A stretch of DNA of 64,000 bases from Phymatolithon calcareum (taxonomy: Eukaryota > Rhodophyta > Florideophyceae > Hapalidiales), in NCBI GenBank assembly GCA_977006965.1, contig OZ345365.1, forward strand, positions 806,001-870,000. The letters are read 5' to 3'. Below the pieces are notes generated by a model that saw only the letters and a list, made by a program, of their open reading frames with translations, did not search any database and had not been told where the DNA came from. Shown here in pieces: positions 21,260 to 32,659 of the stretch. Every line of letters starts with the position of its first letter. Position 1 is the stretch's first letter. The translations under genes were made by a program, and so were the position numbers.

Positions 21260-21299
21260 AGTCTCACGCTCCAGATCTATTGATGTGGAGCGTGCGACT
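21260..21299. repeat. Conserved imperfect palindrome of the unit, copy 2
   Basis: Arms AGTCTCACGCTCCA and TGGAGCGTGCGACT pair with one mismatch around a short loop. It is the counterpart of 12201-12240. Confidence 0.7.
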
Positions 21300-22609
21300 C
21301 TCGTAAGGTTATTGTCAGTAATCTACAGTATGATAAATTAAAGTGGTCCTCATCTAGCATCGCACCCTCAATGTCTCATCTCAGAGGAACCTTATTGAGA
21401 ATTTTAATTTTCAATATTCGGTAGAGCCCAAGAAGAGGCTGTCGTTCCGAATACTCTGCACGGAATAGAAGAACACACAAGGACTGAACTTTGGAAGGCG
21501 CCCAATACTTTATCTCTTCCCTAAACTTTCTCTGTTCGTAGATTTGTCCGACTAGGGATTACTGTAGAGTCGGGAGGTTGGGTGCGGACACATAGATGAC
21601 TCAGGTAAGCTTGAGAGCTGTTCAACGTAAAGCAATAATTGATCAAACTTTAATCAAATCCTTTCTTTATCATCATGCTGGAATGACTCTCCATTCTCCA
21701 CAAGGGCTACGTGCTGTGACATTTCCACTCTGATCGATGTTTGTGGAATCAGTCTTTGCGCCACAGTCGTTGCCACCAAGAAACGACTTTAGAAGACAAC
21801 TTCATGAGCCAAAAAGGTCTTGCGAATAGGCATGACGAGATTCACGAGACGAATGTGCGAATGGCTCCGCGACACTTAAGCACGACCACGTACAATCACC
21901 AACAGTTTGACCATCAACTGCATGGCATAATGTACATTGGGAAACTCAAATTCGGAAAGGTAAGGGAAAAGCGCAAAAGCAAAATTCGTGACGAGAAGGA
22001 TATGAAAAAAATTCAGCGGCCACACCGCTCACTTTGCGAGCAGAATCTTTCCTTCACTGTGTTATATCTTCGGAGGTAAAAATAAGTACATGAAGTTCTG
22101 CGCTTCAATTGATCTCATTCGGAATCAAATTGGAACCAGAATCATTCAAGTTTCAACCATGCATCTGTACTCAGCAGCGAGAAGACGGCATTCACTCTCT
22201 GCGTCCTTAATGATGGTATTTGCTCACCATTGTCTTTTACGATGGAATAGAAAACCCAAGGATAAGAATTGCGAGCTCGAACTGCCGATGAGCGCATAGT
22301 TGATCCAAGCTTTTCCCACAAACTGAAGTGGGTTCTGCAGCTATGGCCATGACGTAGAACTTCTGGAAGGATCATATATGAATGTTATACTTAACTACAA
22401 GTCTGTAGCAGTTGAAATGTATCTCCTTTACAGTCTCAAGATTGTTACTGAGAGCGCTTAATAAATACAACTTTAAAAAATGTTGGCTTTAGTGTGACAC
22501 TAAATAGTCGTGGGACTGCGATCCAGAAGGAATTACCAACCAGAACTTGGTTGCCGACTAGTTTTGTCTCATGTCAGTTGGAGACCAGTGTTCGTCAACC
22601 CGGCGAACC

Positions 22610-25330
22610 TATTCATGCATATTCGCAAGACCTTCTTGGCTCATGAAGTTGTCTTCTAAAGTCGCTTCTTAGTGGCAACGACTGTGGCGCAAAGACTGAT
22701 TCCACAAACGTCGATCAGAGTGGAAATGTCACAGCACGTAGCCCTTGTGGAGAATGGAGAATCATTCCAGCATGATGATAAAGAAAGGATTTGATTAAAG
22801 TTTGATCAATTATTGCTTTACGTTGAACAGCTCTCAAGCTTACCTGAGTCATCTATGTGTCCGCACCCAACCTCCCGACTCTACAGTAATCCCTAGTCGG
22901 ACAAATCTACGAACAAAGAAAGTTTAGGGAAGAGATAAAGTGTGGGGCGCCTTCCAAAGTTCAGTCCTTGTGTGTTCTTCTATTCCGTGCAGAGTATTCG
23001 GAACGACAGCCTCTTCTTGGGCACTGCTGAATATTGAAAATTAAAATTCTCAATAAGGTTCCTCTGAGATGAGACATTGAGGGTGCGATGCTAGATGAGG
23101 ACCACTTTACTTTATCATACTGTAGATTACTGACAATAACCTTACGAGAGTCTCACGCTCCACATCAATAGATCTGGACCGTGAGACTGTATTGTTTTTT
23201 GTGTTTTTCAGAGTTCCGCGGTTATATCAGGAAGAGAAGGTCCACGTCCATACTTGCCAGATGTGTCGTCTTGCAATTGTACCAAACGTTGGCGGACATG
23301 TGGAGAAAGAGCGGTGGGTCATCCGCAAGCCTGCTCTCGCGGTTTGAAAAACTCAATGCTCACTCGCTTCGGCCGCGCCAACCTTACCTTTAGCTGCGCA
23401 AAGTCGTTACGGATATTCAAACATCACTCTGCTTCACAACGAATAATGTTTGTCCGCGGAATGTTGTGTCCACGCTCCCTCATGCATTGCAGCGGGCGAA
23501 TGCATGCTCGTCGTCGAGGTTCTTGCGGGTTTGTATTGCAGGTACATCGTCTCTGCGAGAGTAATTTAAAGTGATATCACTCGGCGCCGTATTGTGTGTT
23601 GCATACTTCAAATGAATATGGATCGGAGTTACTCCTGTATGTCAAACTAACTATATAATTCCTCTTAAGTGACGGACCTATCAAATTACACAAACTGTTC
23701 TCTCCATGGCAATGGATATGATGCTTCACTTAGGGGAAAAGAAGAATACAAACAATACACTCTTAACGAACGCAAGCAAGCGTCGATTGAGATTAGGCAA
23801 TGATGTCAAGTCGCCACAAGGTCTCCGTGCCGCGAAGAAACGGCTGTACATAGCGTTGAACGCGAGCGAGGTCATGGCGAGAGTGATATAAACTTTTAAT
23901 GGCCCCAACAAAAGAAATTTAATTTCGGCTTGCGTAAGCTCGGTACACGTGTATGACTTGCCATTATGTTCTGAACCTGTCGGAACACCGCGCTGGTATC
24001 ACATAACGTTCATTTGAGGTGTGAGCATCACGATGCCAACCGTCTACATTTGAGGCAAACCCCACGTCGACGTGTGGTGCAGCTTTTAACTGGCGATTGC
24101 GGCAAACTCATGATAAATCGTTGCACATTTCGACGAGGCCAAATACCAACTTGGCCGCCTTAGCGCCCATCAGCTCACCTTCCTCCACTTAGCCACCAAG
24201 CGCCGCTCATCCGCTCGTCCGCACGTCCGTGCGCTGGTCTACCAGCTCCCGGCGCTACTGTGGTCGCTCGTTGCAGTTATTCCACTGTCAAAGTCTCTAA
24301 CGACGCTCTTGCGCTGGGCGATCGCGCTTCACTCGGCGATCCATCCGTTGGCAGATGCCACTGTTTTGCGATCGATATAAGTTGTCTTGGCGATGACACA
24401 CTCACTTGTGGGTCTTGCCAAAAATCAACGAGGCGAATATGGATAAAGTGGAGAAATTTCACGATGACAACAGTGAGCTTTCGGACGGGAAACTCGATGA
24501 CGAAATTGTCGGCACATGAAATTTGGACCGAGACGGTTATCACTATCTCCAGGCTCAGATTAACAAATATAAGTAACCGGACCGGACTACTTTTCTTCAA
24601 CAGGGAGCTTTCGGCCGAGGCCGTTAACGATGCCAACATCTTACGGCATATCTTGCATAGGAACCGCATCTATGGCGCCAACGAGCGGAACGGCGACCAA
24701 GTGCGTATTGTGGGCGGAGAGCTTGTGGATGAGATCATCGACGCGAAGCATGTCGTTAATGCCTACATGAAGGTTGAACATCGCGACAACCGCGGCAAAT
24801 TAATTTTCTTTTGATGTTTCCATTTATTCGCTTTTCTCTTTTTTTGCGCGATCCATCTTTTTTGAACGCTTTGGAAGATATGCTGATATTTCTCGCCTCC
24901 CTCGACCAGACAGTACCTCCTCGGATGACAAGCTGTATTCGTTTTGCCCAATTCCATGCTGTACCATCTACTTACAACCGACGGACTCGTACTTCTTGAA
25001 TTCGACTTTTCTTTTCTTCTGTGATACCCCTCGCTTCCTCCCGCCATCCACAACTTGCTCGCGCTCCGTAGCCGCGTTTTCACGTCGATCACTTGTCTTC
25101 ACACGTGAGTCCCTCTCATGCTTTGTCTGCCATTCCCGACGTTCTCGTCGCTCCTCCTGAGCTTCCCGCTCCTATCGTCCCTGAAAGTTCAGCAATTTAT
25201 CCGGACTGTCTCCCATACTTGTAACCAATCACCCTGTTTTTATTTACATGGCAGCAATGTTTATTTGCGACACTGCGATCTGAGACACGAAAGAACCACA
25301 AGGGTTGACTTATCTCGGGTATATTGAACA
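22610..25330. repeat. Partial array unit in inverted orientation
   Basis: Reading backwards, this segment matches copy 2 from about 21829 down to about 18580. It then continues with sequence that copy 3 has at 29086-29215 and 27430-27560 on either side of a LINE. With copy 2 it forms a large inverted repeat with arms of about 2.5-3.2 kb and a spacer of about 780 bp (21830-22609). Near the centre the arms are almost identical; farther out they differ clearly. Frames in it, such as 24260-24814 (+, no ATG at its start), are the decayed unit frames. Confidence 0.75.
23149..23188. repeat. Conserved imperfect palindrome of the unit, inverted copy
   Basis: Arms AGTCTCACG and CGTGAGACT are perfect. 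It is the counterpart of 21260-21299 in the opposite orientation. Confidence 0.7.
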
Positions 25331-25439
25331 TTATAATGGTAATGATGTCAAATGCGGGATCTCGTTCCTAAACGGCTCACATCTAACACTGTCAACATGA
25401 TTCAGGACTTTGTGAACAATAAAATTTAGTGAGCCCACG

Positions 25440-25510
25440 CTTTGGTTAGAAGAAGAAGAGAGGTAGATTGTTATTTAAAAGCTACAAACGCATCAGCAGA
25501 CGCTTGGGGA
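25440..25510 (-). mobile_element. LINE family A, very short 3' end
   Basis: The segment holds a (GAA)n run followed by 'attgttatttaaaagc' and 'acgcatcagcagacgcttgg'. It matches the 3' end of the LINE inserted at 27574-29085, in minus orientation and truncated to about 70 bp. Confidence 0.6.
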
Positions 25511-25878
25511 AACTTTACAATTTCCAGTCTTGTGTTTAGAGTGATATGCGGCGAGAGGTTGTGAACCAGTATGGAAGGGTACGAAAACTTACCTCTGGTC
25601 CTTAAGCAGACCTCGTGACATCTGTTGTAAGACATTTTCGTATTCGGAACTTTTACAATAAAACATCACATATCCATTATAAGACATTTTGCTGACTCGG
25701 AGCCCACACTAATCAGAAGGAACCTGGACTATTCATTGATTTTGAACAATGCTGTTGTAGAATTCTAGTAATACGCCCATACAATCCGGTTCATATATTT
25801 CTAGCTTCCAGATCCAGTACCGTCCACACATCCACTCCTCTAATACGGATTTCTCCCTTCATCACCTCCATGATTCTC

Positions 25879-26361
25879 CTAGACACCTTCCTCTTCTTCT
25901 TCATCTGTGTTGTCGGGATTAGGGTCAACATAGGCACAGTAGCATGGAAGTTCCTTTTTCACGTTATCAAATACGGCGGCGATATCTTGAACAGTGTAAT
26001 AGTCCCATTCCGGCGCATCCGGAAGGCCATCTTTCATGGCCTGGAAGACGTCTTCCAGAGCCTCTTCATCGTACTGGATGGTCATCGGATCATAGTCAAG
26101 AATCTTGGCCATTGTGATGATGAGACGGTCCAGGGTAATGTTTTCGGGCATAGCCCAAAGCTCGTAAACATAATGTTCAGGAGTGCCGCCGCGCTTGAAT
26201 GCCATAGAGACAAAGTGGCGCTCATAGAATGTATCGTGATCGGTCTCAATTGCATCATCCGCCGTTAGCGCACGAAACGCAGCGAGTCGACAAAAATCCC
26301 TCAAAAGAAGAGCTAGACCGGAATCAATATCATCGTCTTCACTCGAGCTGCTGCTCGACAT
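25879..26361 (-). CDS. Acidic 160-aa protein of the array unit, copy 3
   Basis: ATG at 26361. It aligns end to end with the proteins at 7090-7572 and 14517-15002. Landmarks are MSSSSSSEDDD, LALLLRDFCR, 'TPEHYVYELWAMP', 'YDPMTIQ', 'EWDYYTVQDIAAVF', 'ELPCYCAY' and a poly-Glu end. It is somewhat more diverged than copies 1 and 2 are from each other in the 'HGYDP' region (here LDYDP). The frame is intact even though the neighbouring short plus-strand ORF is broken in this unit. Function is not recognised. Confidence 0.7.
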   Translation of the reverse strand: MSSSSSSEDDDIDSGLALLLRDFCRLAAFRALTADDAIETDHDTFYERHFVSMAFKRGGTPEHYVYELWAMPENITLDRLIITMAKILDYDPMTIQYDEEALEDVFQAMKDGLPDAPEWDYYTVQDIAAVFDNVKKELPCYCAYVDPNPDNTDEEEEEGV

Positions 26362-26420
26362 GATGAGACCTTTGCTATCTGGTTGTGTGGAGTGCTCTGT
26401 TCGTCAAAGAAGGGGCCGGT

Positions 26421-26430
26421 CTTATATACC
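26421..26430 (-). promoter_or_regulatory. TATA box of acidic ORF, copy 3
   Basis: The minus strand reads GGTATATAAG, 60-69 bases before the ATG at 26361. The motif differs from copies 1 and 2 at several bases but remains a TATA box at the same spacing. Confidence 0.62.
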
Positions 26431-28001
26431 GAAAACAACAGCACTGCGACAGAGAATTGCACATCCAGTTTAAAAGGAAGTGCAATTCCCTCTTCTTTCC
26501 AGCGTTTTAAATTCGCTCAATGAATATGATCACATTTTCCTAGAGCTTCAGATTGTCGCGATCAGCCAACAATGGCAAATTCAATGAGTCTCTCTGACCT
26601 CCCTTCTCAAGCATGTCAGATTTCTCACGACCGCCTCCCAGATGCCCAAGTATGAAGCTCGAATACTATATTTAAGGCTGTCATTTTCAGGGCTGCCAGT
26701 GAAAGTATAACTGCAATTCACAAGAACTGCAGCAAATTGGACAAGAAAAAATCTGTCATATAACCTCTATTCTGGAAGCTCGACATCTCTGCAAATCGAC
26801 TCTTCCATCGGAAGCTCACCTCATCAGATACCTTTATTGCTGGAAGGGCCATAGGAAGAATTCACATCCTCATTTCATTCATAAAATATGTTTTCCAAAG
26901 ATAGACTGGGAACATCTCTAAGCCTCTGCCCTCGATCGTTCAATGAAGGATATGTTCAGATCCCCGGTGATTGAACATCACTGTATCATAGTCCCAGTTC
27001 ACAAAGACATGTCGCTTCAAGGCGCATAGGTGACCAGGAGAAAAAGAGTGGGATATCATGAAAGGAATAAATAGAGTAAATAAAACAAAACCCCAGAAAA
27101 ATAGAATAAACATTACTGTGTCGGAGCGCGCGGGTTAACTTTGTCCGCAGCTCGATCTTCTCACATCGCGATCACGAGCAACGCGCAAAGCAATTTAATA
27201 GACTGCATCTCTGGTGCGGGCACAGAGTGGGTGTGAAAAGAGGCGAAGTTTCTTGCTGAGGAAATCGGAAAGGTGCGCCGCGCAGTACATACCACTGATG
27301 AGAGACGTGAAATAGCCAAGCAGGGGGCGCATACCGTGAAAACTGTCAAGGAGCGTTGAAAAGCTTCCAGTTGTTCAGGAGAACGCGCTGGGCAAGGCAA
27401 TTGCTGCCATTAGTGATGTGGACGAACGGATCAAGTGGACTGAGGACACACGATCGGGAAAGTCACAATGTCGCAAATGAACATTGCTGCCATGTAAATA
27501 GAAACAGGTTGAACGGTTGCAAAGTATGGGAGACAGTCTGGGTAAATTGCTGAACTTTCAGGGACGACAGGAGAAGAAGAAGAAAGGTAGATTTTTATTT
27601 AAAAGTTACCAACGCATCTGCTGACGCTTGGGGTATGTTTCCTAAGGCCAAGAGGTTTTGGCTAGATTCTGTCTATGGAGGCGTTTTCTTTCCTTGTTGT
27701 TGTAACACGATTCAGTGGACTACAAAAACCCACCTCTAGTCTCCTTCGGGACCTCGAGCGGGAAAGTTACTCCCCTGTCCTGTGACACGCCGTGATTTCA
27801 AGTTGCGGGAAGTCCTTACTTGTCCATAGCCTGAAACATGGTTCGGAGCTCGTCGAGTGCTCGCTTAGTCCAAGCGCTGTCTTCTTTGGAGAGTCTGTCC
27901 TTTGCGAGGCCATTTATCACGTCTTCGATGGCATCTTTCCCACATTGGCCGGTGAGTTCGATAAGTGTAGAGGTGCTCATTGGAGGGAACATTCCAAATG
28001 A

Positions 28002-28376
28002 CTACTTGATGGCAAGTGTTCTATGTCTCCTTGAATTGAAGAGAAGGTGCGGGGGTAACGACACTTTCGTGTGCGGTATAGGTCGTTTTTTCGACTTTTC
28101 CACATCCTCTGCGGCCTCCAGTATCTTGTTTCTTTGGTATTTCTTGATGTTTGTCTTAGCTGTCGTTTCGTTTGCTGCTTCGCACAGGAAGCCATTCACT
28201 TTCGCGTGGACAATATCTCTCTCCGCTTCTTGACTTTCCTTGTTCGCGATCTCTGTTGTTGGACCAGATATCAGCGCATCGCGTCTTCTTATCAATCTCT
28301 GGACAAAGCGTCTTGCAAGGACGTCTCTTCTTCCCTTGGGTTGGAGGATTCGACACATGGCCCTGCACCTGTCCAA
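28002..28376 (-). pseudogene. C-terminal region of LINE family A ORF2
   Basis: This frame continues the protein after the frameshift. It is Arg/Lys-rich with 'ARRFVQRLIRRRDAL' and 'AANETTAKTNIKKYQRNK', ends in a stop at 28002 and is followed by the 3' UTR. No separate domain is recognised. Confidence 0.45.
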
Positions 28377-29085
28377 GCTTCTTTTCCTGGTTTCCCAAGG
28401 ATTTGCCCAAAAAACATAGATTCAACCTTCCTGACTTCCGAGGCCACCTTCGCGGTCCAAGGTAAGAGGTGAAGAGCATATTCCCATCTTGACTGCACAA
28501 GAGATGTGTACAGCCTAATCGCCCTCGCGGGGTGGACACCATTAGTAAACACGCCCAGCCGTCGGAGATACCCAAGCACATTTTTGGATTTCTTGATCCT
28601 GTCTGTCAGTGTGGTGTCTGAAACTCCCTGTTCCGTTAGTGGTACCCCGAGGTATTTTACCTCCCGTAGAGTCTTTAGCCGCCGCCCTGAGAGCCGGAAG
28701 CTATGTCCTGCCGTATCCTTGATCCAAAGGATTTCGCTTTTCACGGTGTTCCACACCATACCGTTTCTCTGTGCCCACTCCGAGGCTAAATCAAGGATAC
28801 TTTGGAGGACTTCCACTGATTTTGCGGACAATTTCACGTCGTCTGCAAACATTTTACAGAGCTCGTTTGTTATATTCTTCGGAATGGAGTCTAGAGCAAC
28901 GGCAAACGTGTCCATGAAGATATTGTACAGGAACAGACTGAGAGGGGACCCCTGAGGAACGCCTCTGTCAATGATGTACCACACGGAATCCTCGTCGTCT
29001 CTCGTCTGTATGAATGAGGGATCCAGAAAAGGCATAACCATTTCGGCGATCTCCGGTTCCAGAACCTTCCTTATTCTCTCTGTAA
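28292..29085 (-). pseudogene. Reverse transcriptase fragment of LINE family A
   Basis: The frame contains 'DRGVPQGSPLSLFLYNIFMD' (RT motif B region) and 'MFADDVKLSAKS' (motif C, FADD). It then has 'VKYLGVPLTEQGVS' and the thumb-like 'RWEYALHLLPWT'. Motif A and everything upstream are missing through 5' truncation. The open frame extends upstream to about 29215, but that part is host unit sequence, not LINE. Near 28330 the coding sequence leaves this frame and continues in another (28002-28376). No enzyme can be made from this copy. Confidence 0.8.
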
Positions 29086-32020
29086 TCAGGGACGGCAGGA
29101 GCGGCAAGCTCAGGAGGAGCAACGAGAACGTCGAGAATGGCAGGCGAAGCATGAGAGGGACTTGCGTGTGAACAGAAGTGAACGAGGTGAAAACGCGGCC
29201 GCGGAAGGCGAGCAAGCTGTGGATGGCGGGAGGAAGCGAGGGGTATCTCAGAAGAAAAGGAACGGCGAAGTCAAGAAGTAAGAGTCCGTCGGTCGTAAGC
29301 AGCCTATACAGAATGGAATTGGGAGAACCGAATACAGCTTGACATCCGAGGGGGTAGTATCTGGTCGAGGGAAGCGAGAAATATCAGCACTTAATCCAAA
29401 GTGTTCACCAAGGATGAATTTTCGTTGAAAACCACTCTAAGACATGCTAGAAGGAGACTCCGGTCTCTTGCAAGTATCTCTCCTTTCAACTTGTTCGACC
29501 TGCCTCAAGGGACTCGAAATGATCTTCTTCCTCCGTCCTTCTTCCATGTTGTGCCCTTTCTGACCTGGAAACGCTTGGGAACAATGACCACCAGCTCCAA
29601 AGAATGTATTGGATTGCTGCAATCCAGGTGAATAATTTATGGCCAGCCACTCCTCAAGAAGAAAAATTGAACGGATGATAGTTAGGGTATGTTCTTAGTC
29701 TCCACCTAAATATGGTCGTGCTACGATATCTACCCTATACTTCCACAGGAAGATAAGGTGCAACACATTGCCCTGCTCGTGATGATAGTGCACGTTCATT
29801 TCGAGAAGAGTAGAACGTCGACGCGCAAAACGGAGGAAAATGGAATCCCTGAAGTGATCACGTGAACATCATTTGCTCATGCCTGTAAGCGATATTCAAG
29901 CTTCTGCTACGGTGGATATTGAAAACAAATCAACCCGCGCGAGGACCAACCGCTGCAACATAGGTGCGTTGAACACGAGCATCACAAAACCGAGTGGATC
30001 GCTTTCTGATGGGATGGGACTGCAAGCACATAAGTTCTTTGAAAAGCCTGGGTCAGTTCCTGGTACGATGTCCTGCTCCGAAATGTACTTGGCTGCCCTG
30101 ACGAGCAGAGTTAGTTCGCTCGCGCGCAAAAAAAGAGAAAAGAGAATCCATGGAAAGACGTGACCGAGGATGTTGGTATCGTTAACGGACTCGGCCGATA
30201 TGTACTCCGGTCAGTTACCCATATTTTTTACTCTAATCCTGGAGATATTGATACCTGTCTCGGTCCAGATTTCACGTGCCGACAATCATCGAGTTGCCCG
30301 TCTGAGAGCTCACTGCCGTCATCGTGCAGTTTCTCCACATTCGCCTCGTTGAATTTGGCAAGACCAACAAGTGAGTGTCATCGCCAAGACAACTCATATC
30401 AATCGCAACATAGTCACAAGTGCCAGCCGGATGGGTCGTCGATTGAAGCGGGATCGCCCAGCGCAAGAGCGTCGTTCGAGACTTTGACAATCGCCGCCGA
30501 GAAGGAAAATAACTGCAAGGCAAATTTGACAGCGACGACAGCAACACCGGGAGTTCGTTGACCAGCGCGCGGGCGCGCGGCGCTTAGTGGTTAAGTGGAG
30601 GAAGGTGAGCGGCGGCCAAGTTGTGTTGCTTGGCACTCGTCGCATTGTGCAACGATTTATCGATGAGTTAGACGCAATCGTCACTTCAAAGCGGCACCAC
30701 GCTTCGATGTGGGGTTTCTCTCAACGTAGGCGATTAGCATCGTGATGCTCACATCTCAAATGAACGTTATGTGACACCAGCGCGGTGTTCCGGTGGGTTC
30801 ACAGCTGACTGGCAAGTCATACACGTGTACAGAGCTTACAAAAGCCGAAATTAAAATTTAATTACTGTTGTTATGGTCATTCTACTACCCTCGCCATGGC
30901 ACCTCGCTCGCGCTCACCGCTATGTACCGCGGTTTGGTCTCGGCATTGCGACCGTGTGGCGATTTTGACATTGAGCGCCCACCGCGCCGACATCGCGCTT
31001 TGCACGTTTGATCTCATGTGGTTTCCGTTGCATGCGGTGCCGCGGACTCGACGACAACTTCTGGACTACCCACCCGCGGTAGGAGCTTCCATTCATTCAT
31101 TTTGCGTATTCCCCTTGTGGGGCTAGCAACACTTTGAGGTCCTAAGCTTATTCCATTCTAATCTATTTGCTGTGAGTTTGACTGCTGCTTGGACGTCGAG
31201 GCCGGCGACGTCGCCAAAGATTGACTTTGGGGTTGGTGGGACGCAGTGAAGTAGCAGTAGGCGAACCAATCCGGAAGGGGCATTTATCCTCTCGCCATGT
31301 CTACTCGATCGGCCTGATGTAGTGTCTATTCTCAATCGACGCTTGCTTGTGCTAGTCACATTGTATTGTTTGTATTCTGCCTTTCCCCCAAGTGAGCCAT
31401 CTTATCCCTTGCCATGGAGAGAGCAGTTTATGTAATTCTGAAAAGTCCGTTACTTAAGAGGGATTACTGCGGCCTCCATTCATTTGAAATATGCACCTTA
31501 GCCGGTTTCAGTGCTCATCTCTGGCACACAGTATGACGCCGAGAGATATCACTTTAAATTGCTCGTGCCCTGACGATGAACCTGCAATACCAACCCGATA
31601 CCCACAAGGACCTCGGCGACGAGAATGTGTACGCCCGCTGCAGTTCATGAGCGTGCGCGTACACGACGTTCCGCGGACAAACATCTTTCGCTGGTAAGCA
31701 GAGTGATGTTTGAAGATTCGTAAAGATTGTGTGCAGCTGAAGGTAACGATGGCGCGGCCGAAGCGAGTGATCATCGAGTCTTGCGTACTGCTAGAGCAAC
31801 CCTGCGGTTGACTCACCGCCCTTTCTCGGCATGTCCGCCAACGTCAGGCACATTTGCAAAATGACACATCTGACATGTATGGACGTGGACCTACCTCTGG
31901 TCTGTCGGCCCACGGCGTTCGAAGGGCAGATGTCACGCGACTGTGCGTGAATGAGATGATGCTGATCATCATCACATTACTGTGACTTCCTGATTTCTGA
32001 AAAAACAAAAATATCAATGC

Positions 32021-32060
32021 AGTCTCACGCTCCACATCTATTGATGTGGATCGTGGGACT
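32021..32060. repeat. Conserved imperfect palindrome of the unit, copy 3
   Basis: This is the best-paired member: AGTCTCACG and TCCACATC pair with GATGTGGA and CGTGGGACT around a 4-base loop, with one mismatch and one G-T pair. Confidence 0.7.
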
Positions 32061-32128
32061 TTCGTGCGGTAATTTTCAGTAAAGTACCGTTGTCCTCGCC
32101 TGGCATCACACTCTCAATGTCTCATCTG

Positions 32129-32657
32129 CGCACATCATATCATATTGGCCCTTCTGATTCCTGCCCGCGTGAGAGTATGTACACTTGTGGACAGCTCCTT
32201 GAAGACCTCGACGCCTCGACATGAATTTCGACTGAGAGTTTTACTGCATGTGTTACAAAATCAACGCACGTCATTTGTGCCAACGACGTATCGCCATTGG
32301 CTACTGCATTATGTATCAATCAGGCAACGACTCTGAAACTCACGATGCGTATATCAGGGGACCGTAAAATCCCTCGTCACAAAGCCCCGCGTCTTTTTCA
32401 AATTAGACATCTTTGTCTCTACAGTATGATACATTATCATGTTTGACGTTCTTTCTAAGGCAGTGTGACAGCAGTGCACAACCATTCACGATCCCGGGGA
32501 AATAATATTTAGTGCTCCAATCATTTTCCATTCATGTTAGAATACTGTACTCCATTGGTGCATATCTCCCGAAGGTGAAGCGCTCATGGGCGAGCGCACA
32601 CCATCAATTTGGCATCATGTTTTCTACTTATGATATCTAGTATTCCTACTCGCGTTG
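32129..32657. other. No gene recognised
   Basis: This is the flank after the last array unit. No domain or repeat was noticed. Confidence 0.4.
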
Positions 32658-32659
32658 TA

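Larger units (their letters stand above)
14239..22609. repeat. Large array unit, copy 2
   Basis: This is the longest copy. It differs from copy 1 by a LINE insertion (15505-15809), the absence of the 8965-9254 SINE, its own SINE (16809-17097), an extra block at about 17220-18265, and the absence of the 13353-13856 insertion. Its tail (22484-22609) is cut short where an inverted partial unit begins. Confidence 0.75.
27574..29085 (-). mobile_element. LINE family A, 5'-truncated, inserted in unit copy 3
   Basis: The insertion splits unit sequence that is continuous in the inverted copy (25190). It is bounded by a 16-bp target duplication that differs at one base (27558-27573 and 29086-29101, starting 'tcagggacg'). 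Element orientation is minus: a reverse transcriptase part, a C-terminal region, a 3' UTR ending 'AACTTTTAAATAAAAATC', and a (TTC)n tail in sense orientation, seen as (GAA)n at 27574. About 1.5 kb remains. Truncated relatives lie at 25440, 33820, 38202 and 40985. Confidence 0.88.
25602..32128. repeat. Large array unit, copy 3
   Basis: It shares order and orientation with copies 1 and 2 from 'ttaagcagacctcgtgacat' to the segment after the hairpin, then homology stops near 32128. It lacks the part equivalent to about 8330-9740 of copy 1, carries a 1.5-kb LINE (27574-29085) and has about 330 extra bases near 31000-31325. Confidence 0.72.

Noticed and set aside
29086-29215. N-terminus of the reverse transcriptase at 28292
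   Set aside because: This part is array-unit sequence outside the LINE's target duplication. The continuous frame is accidental.
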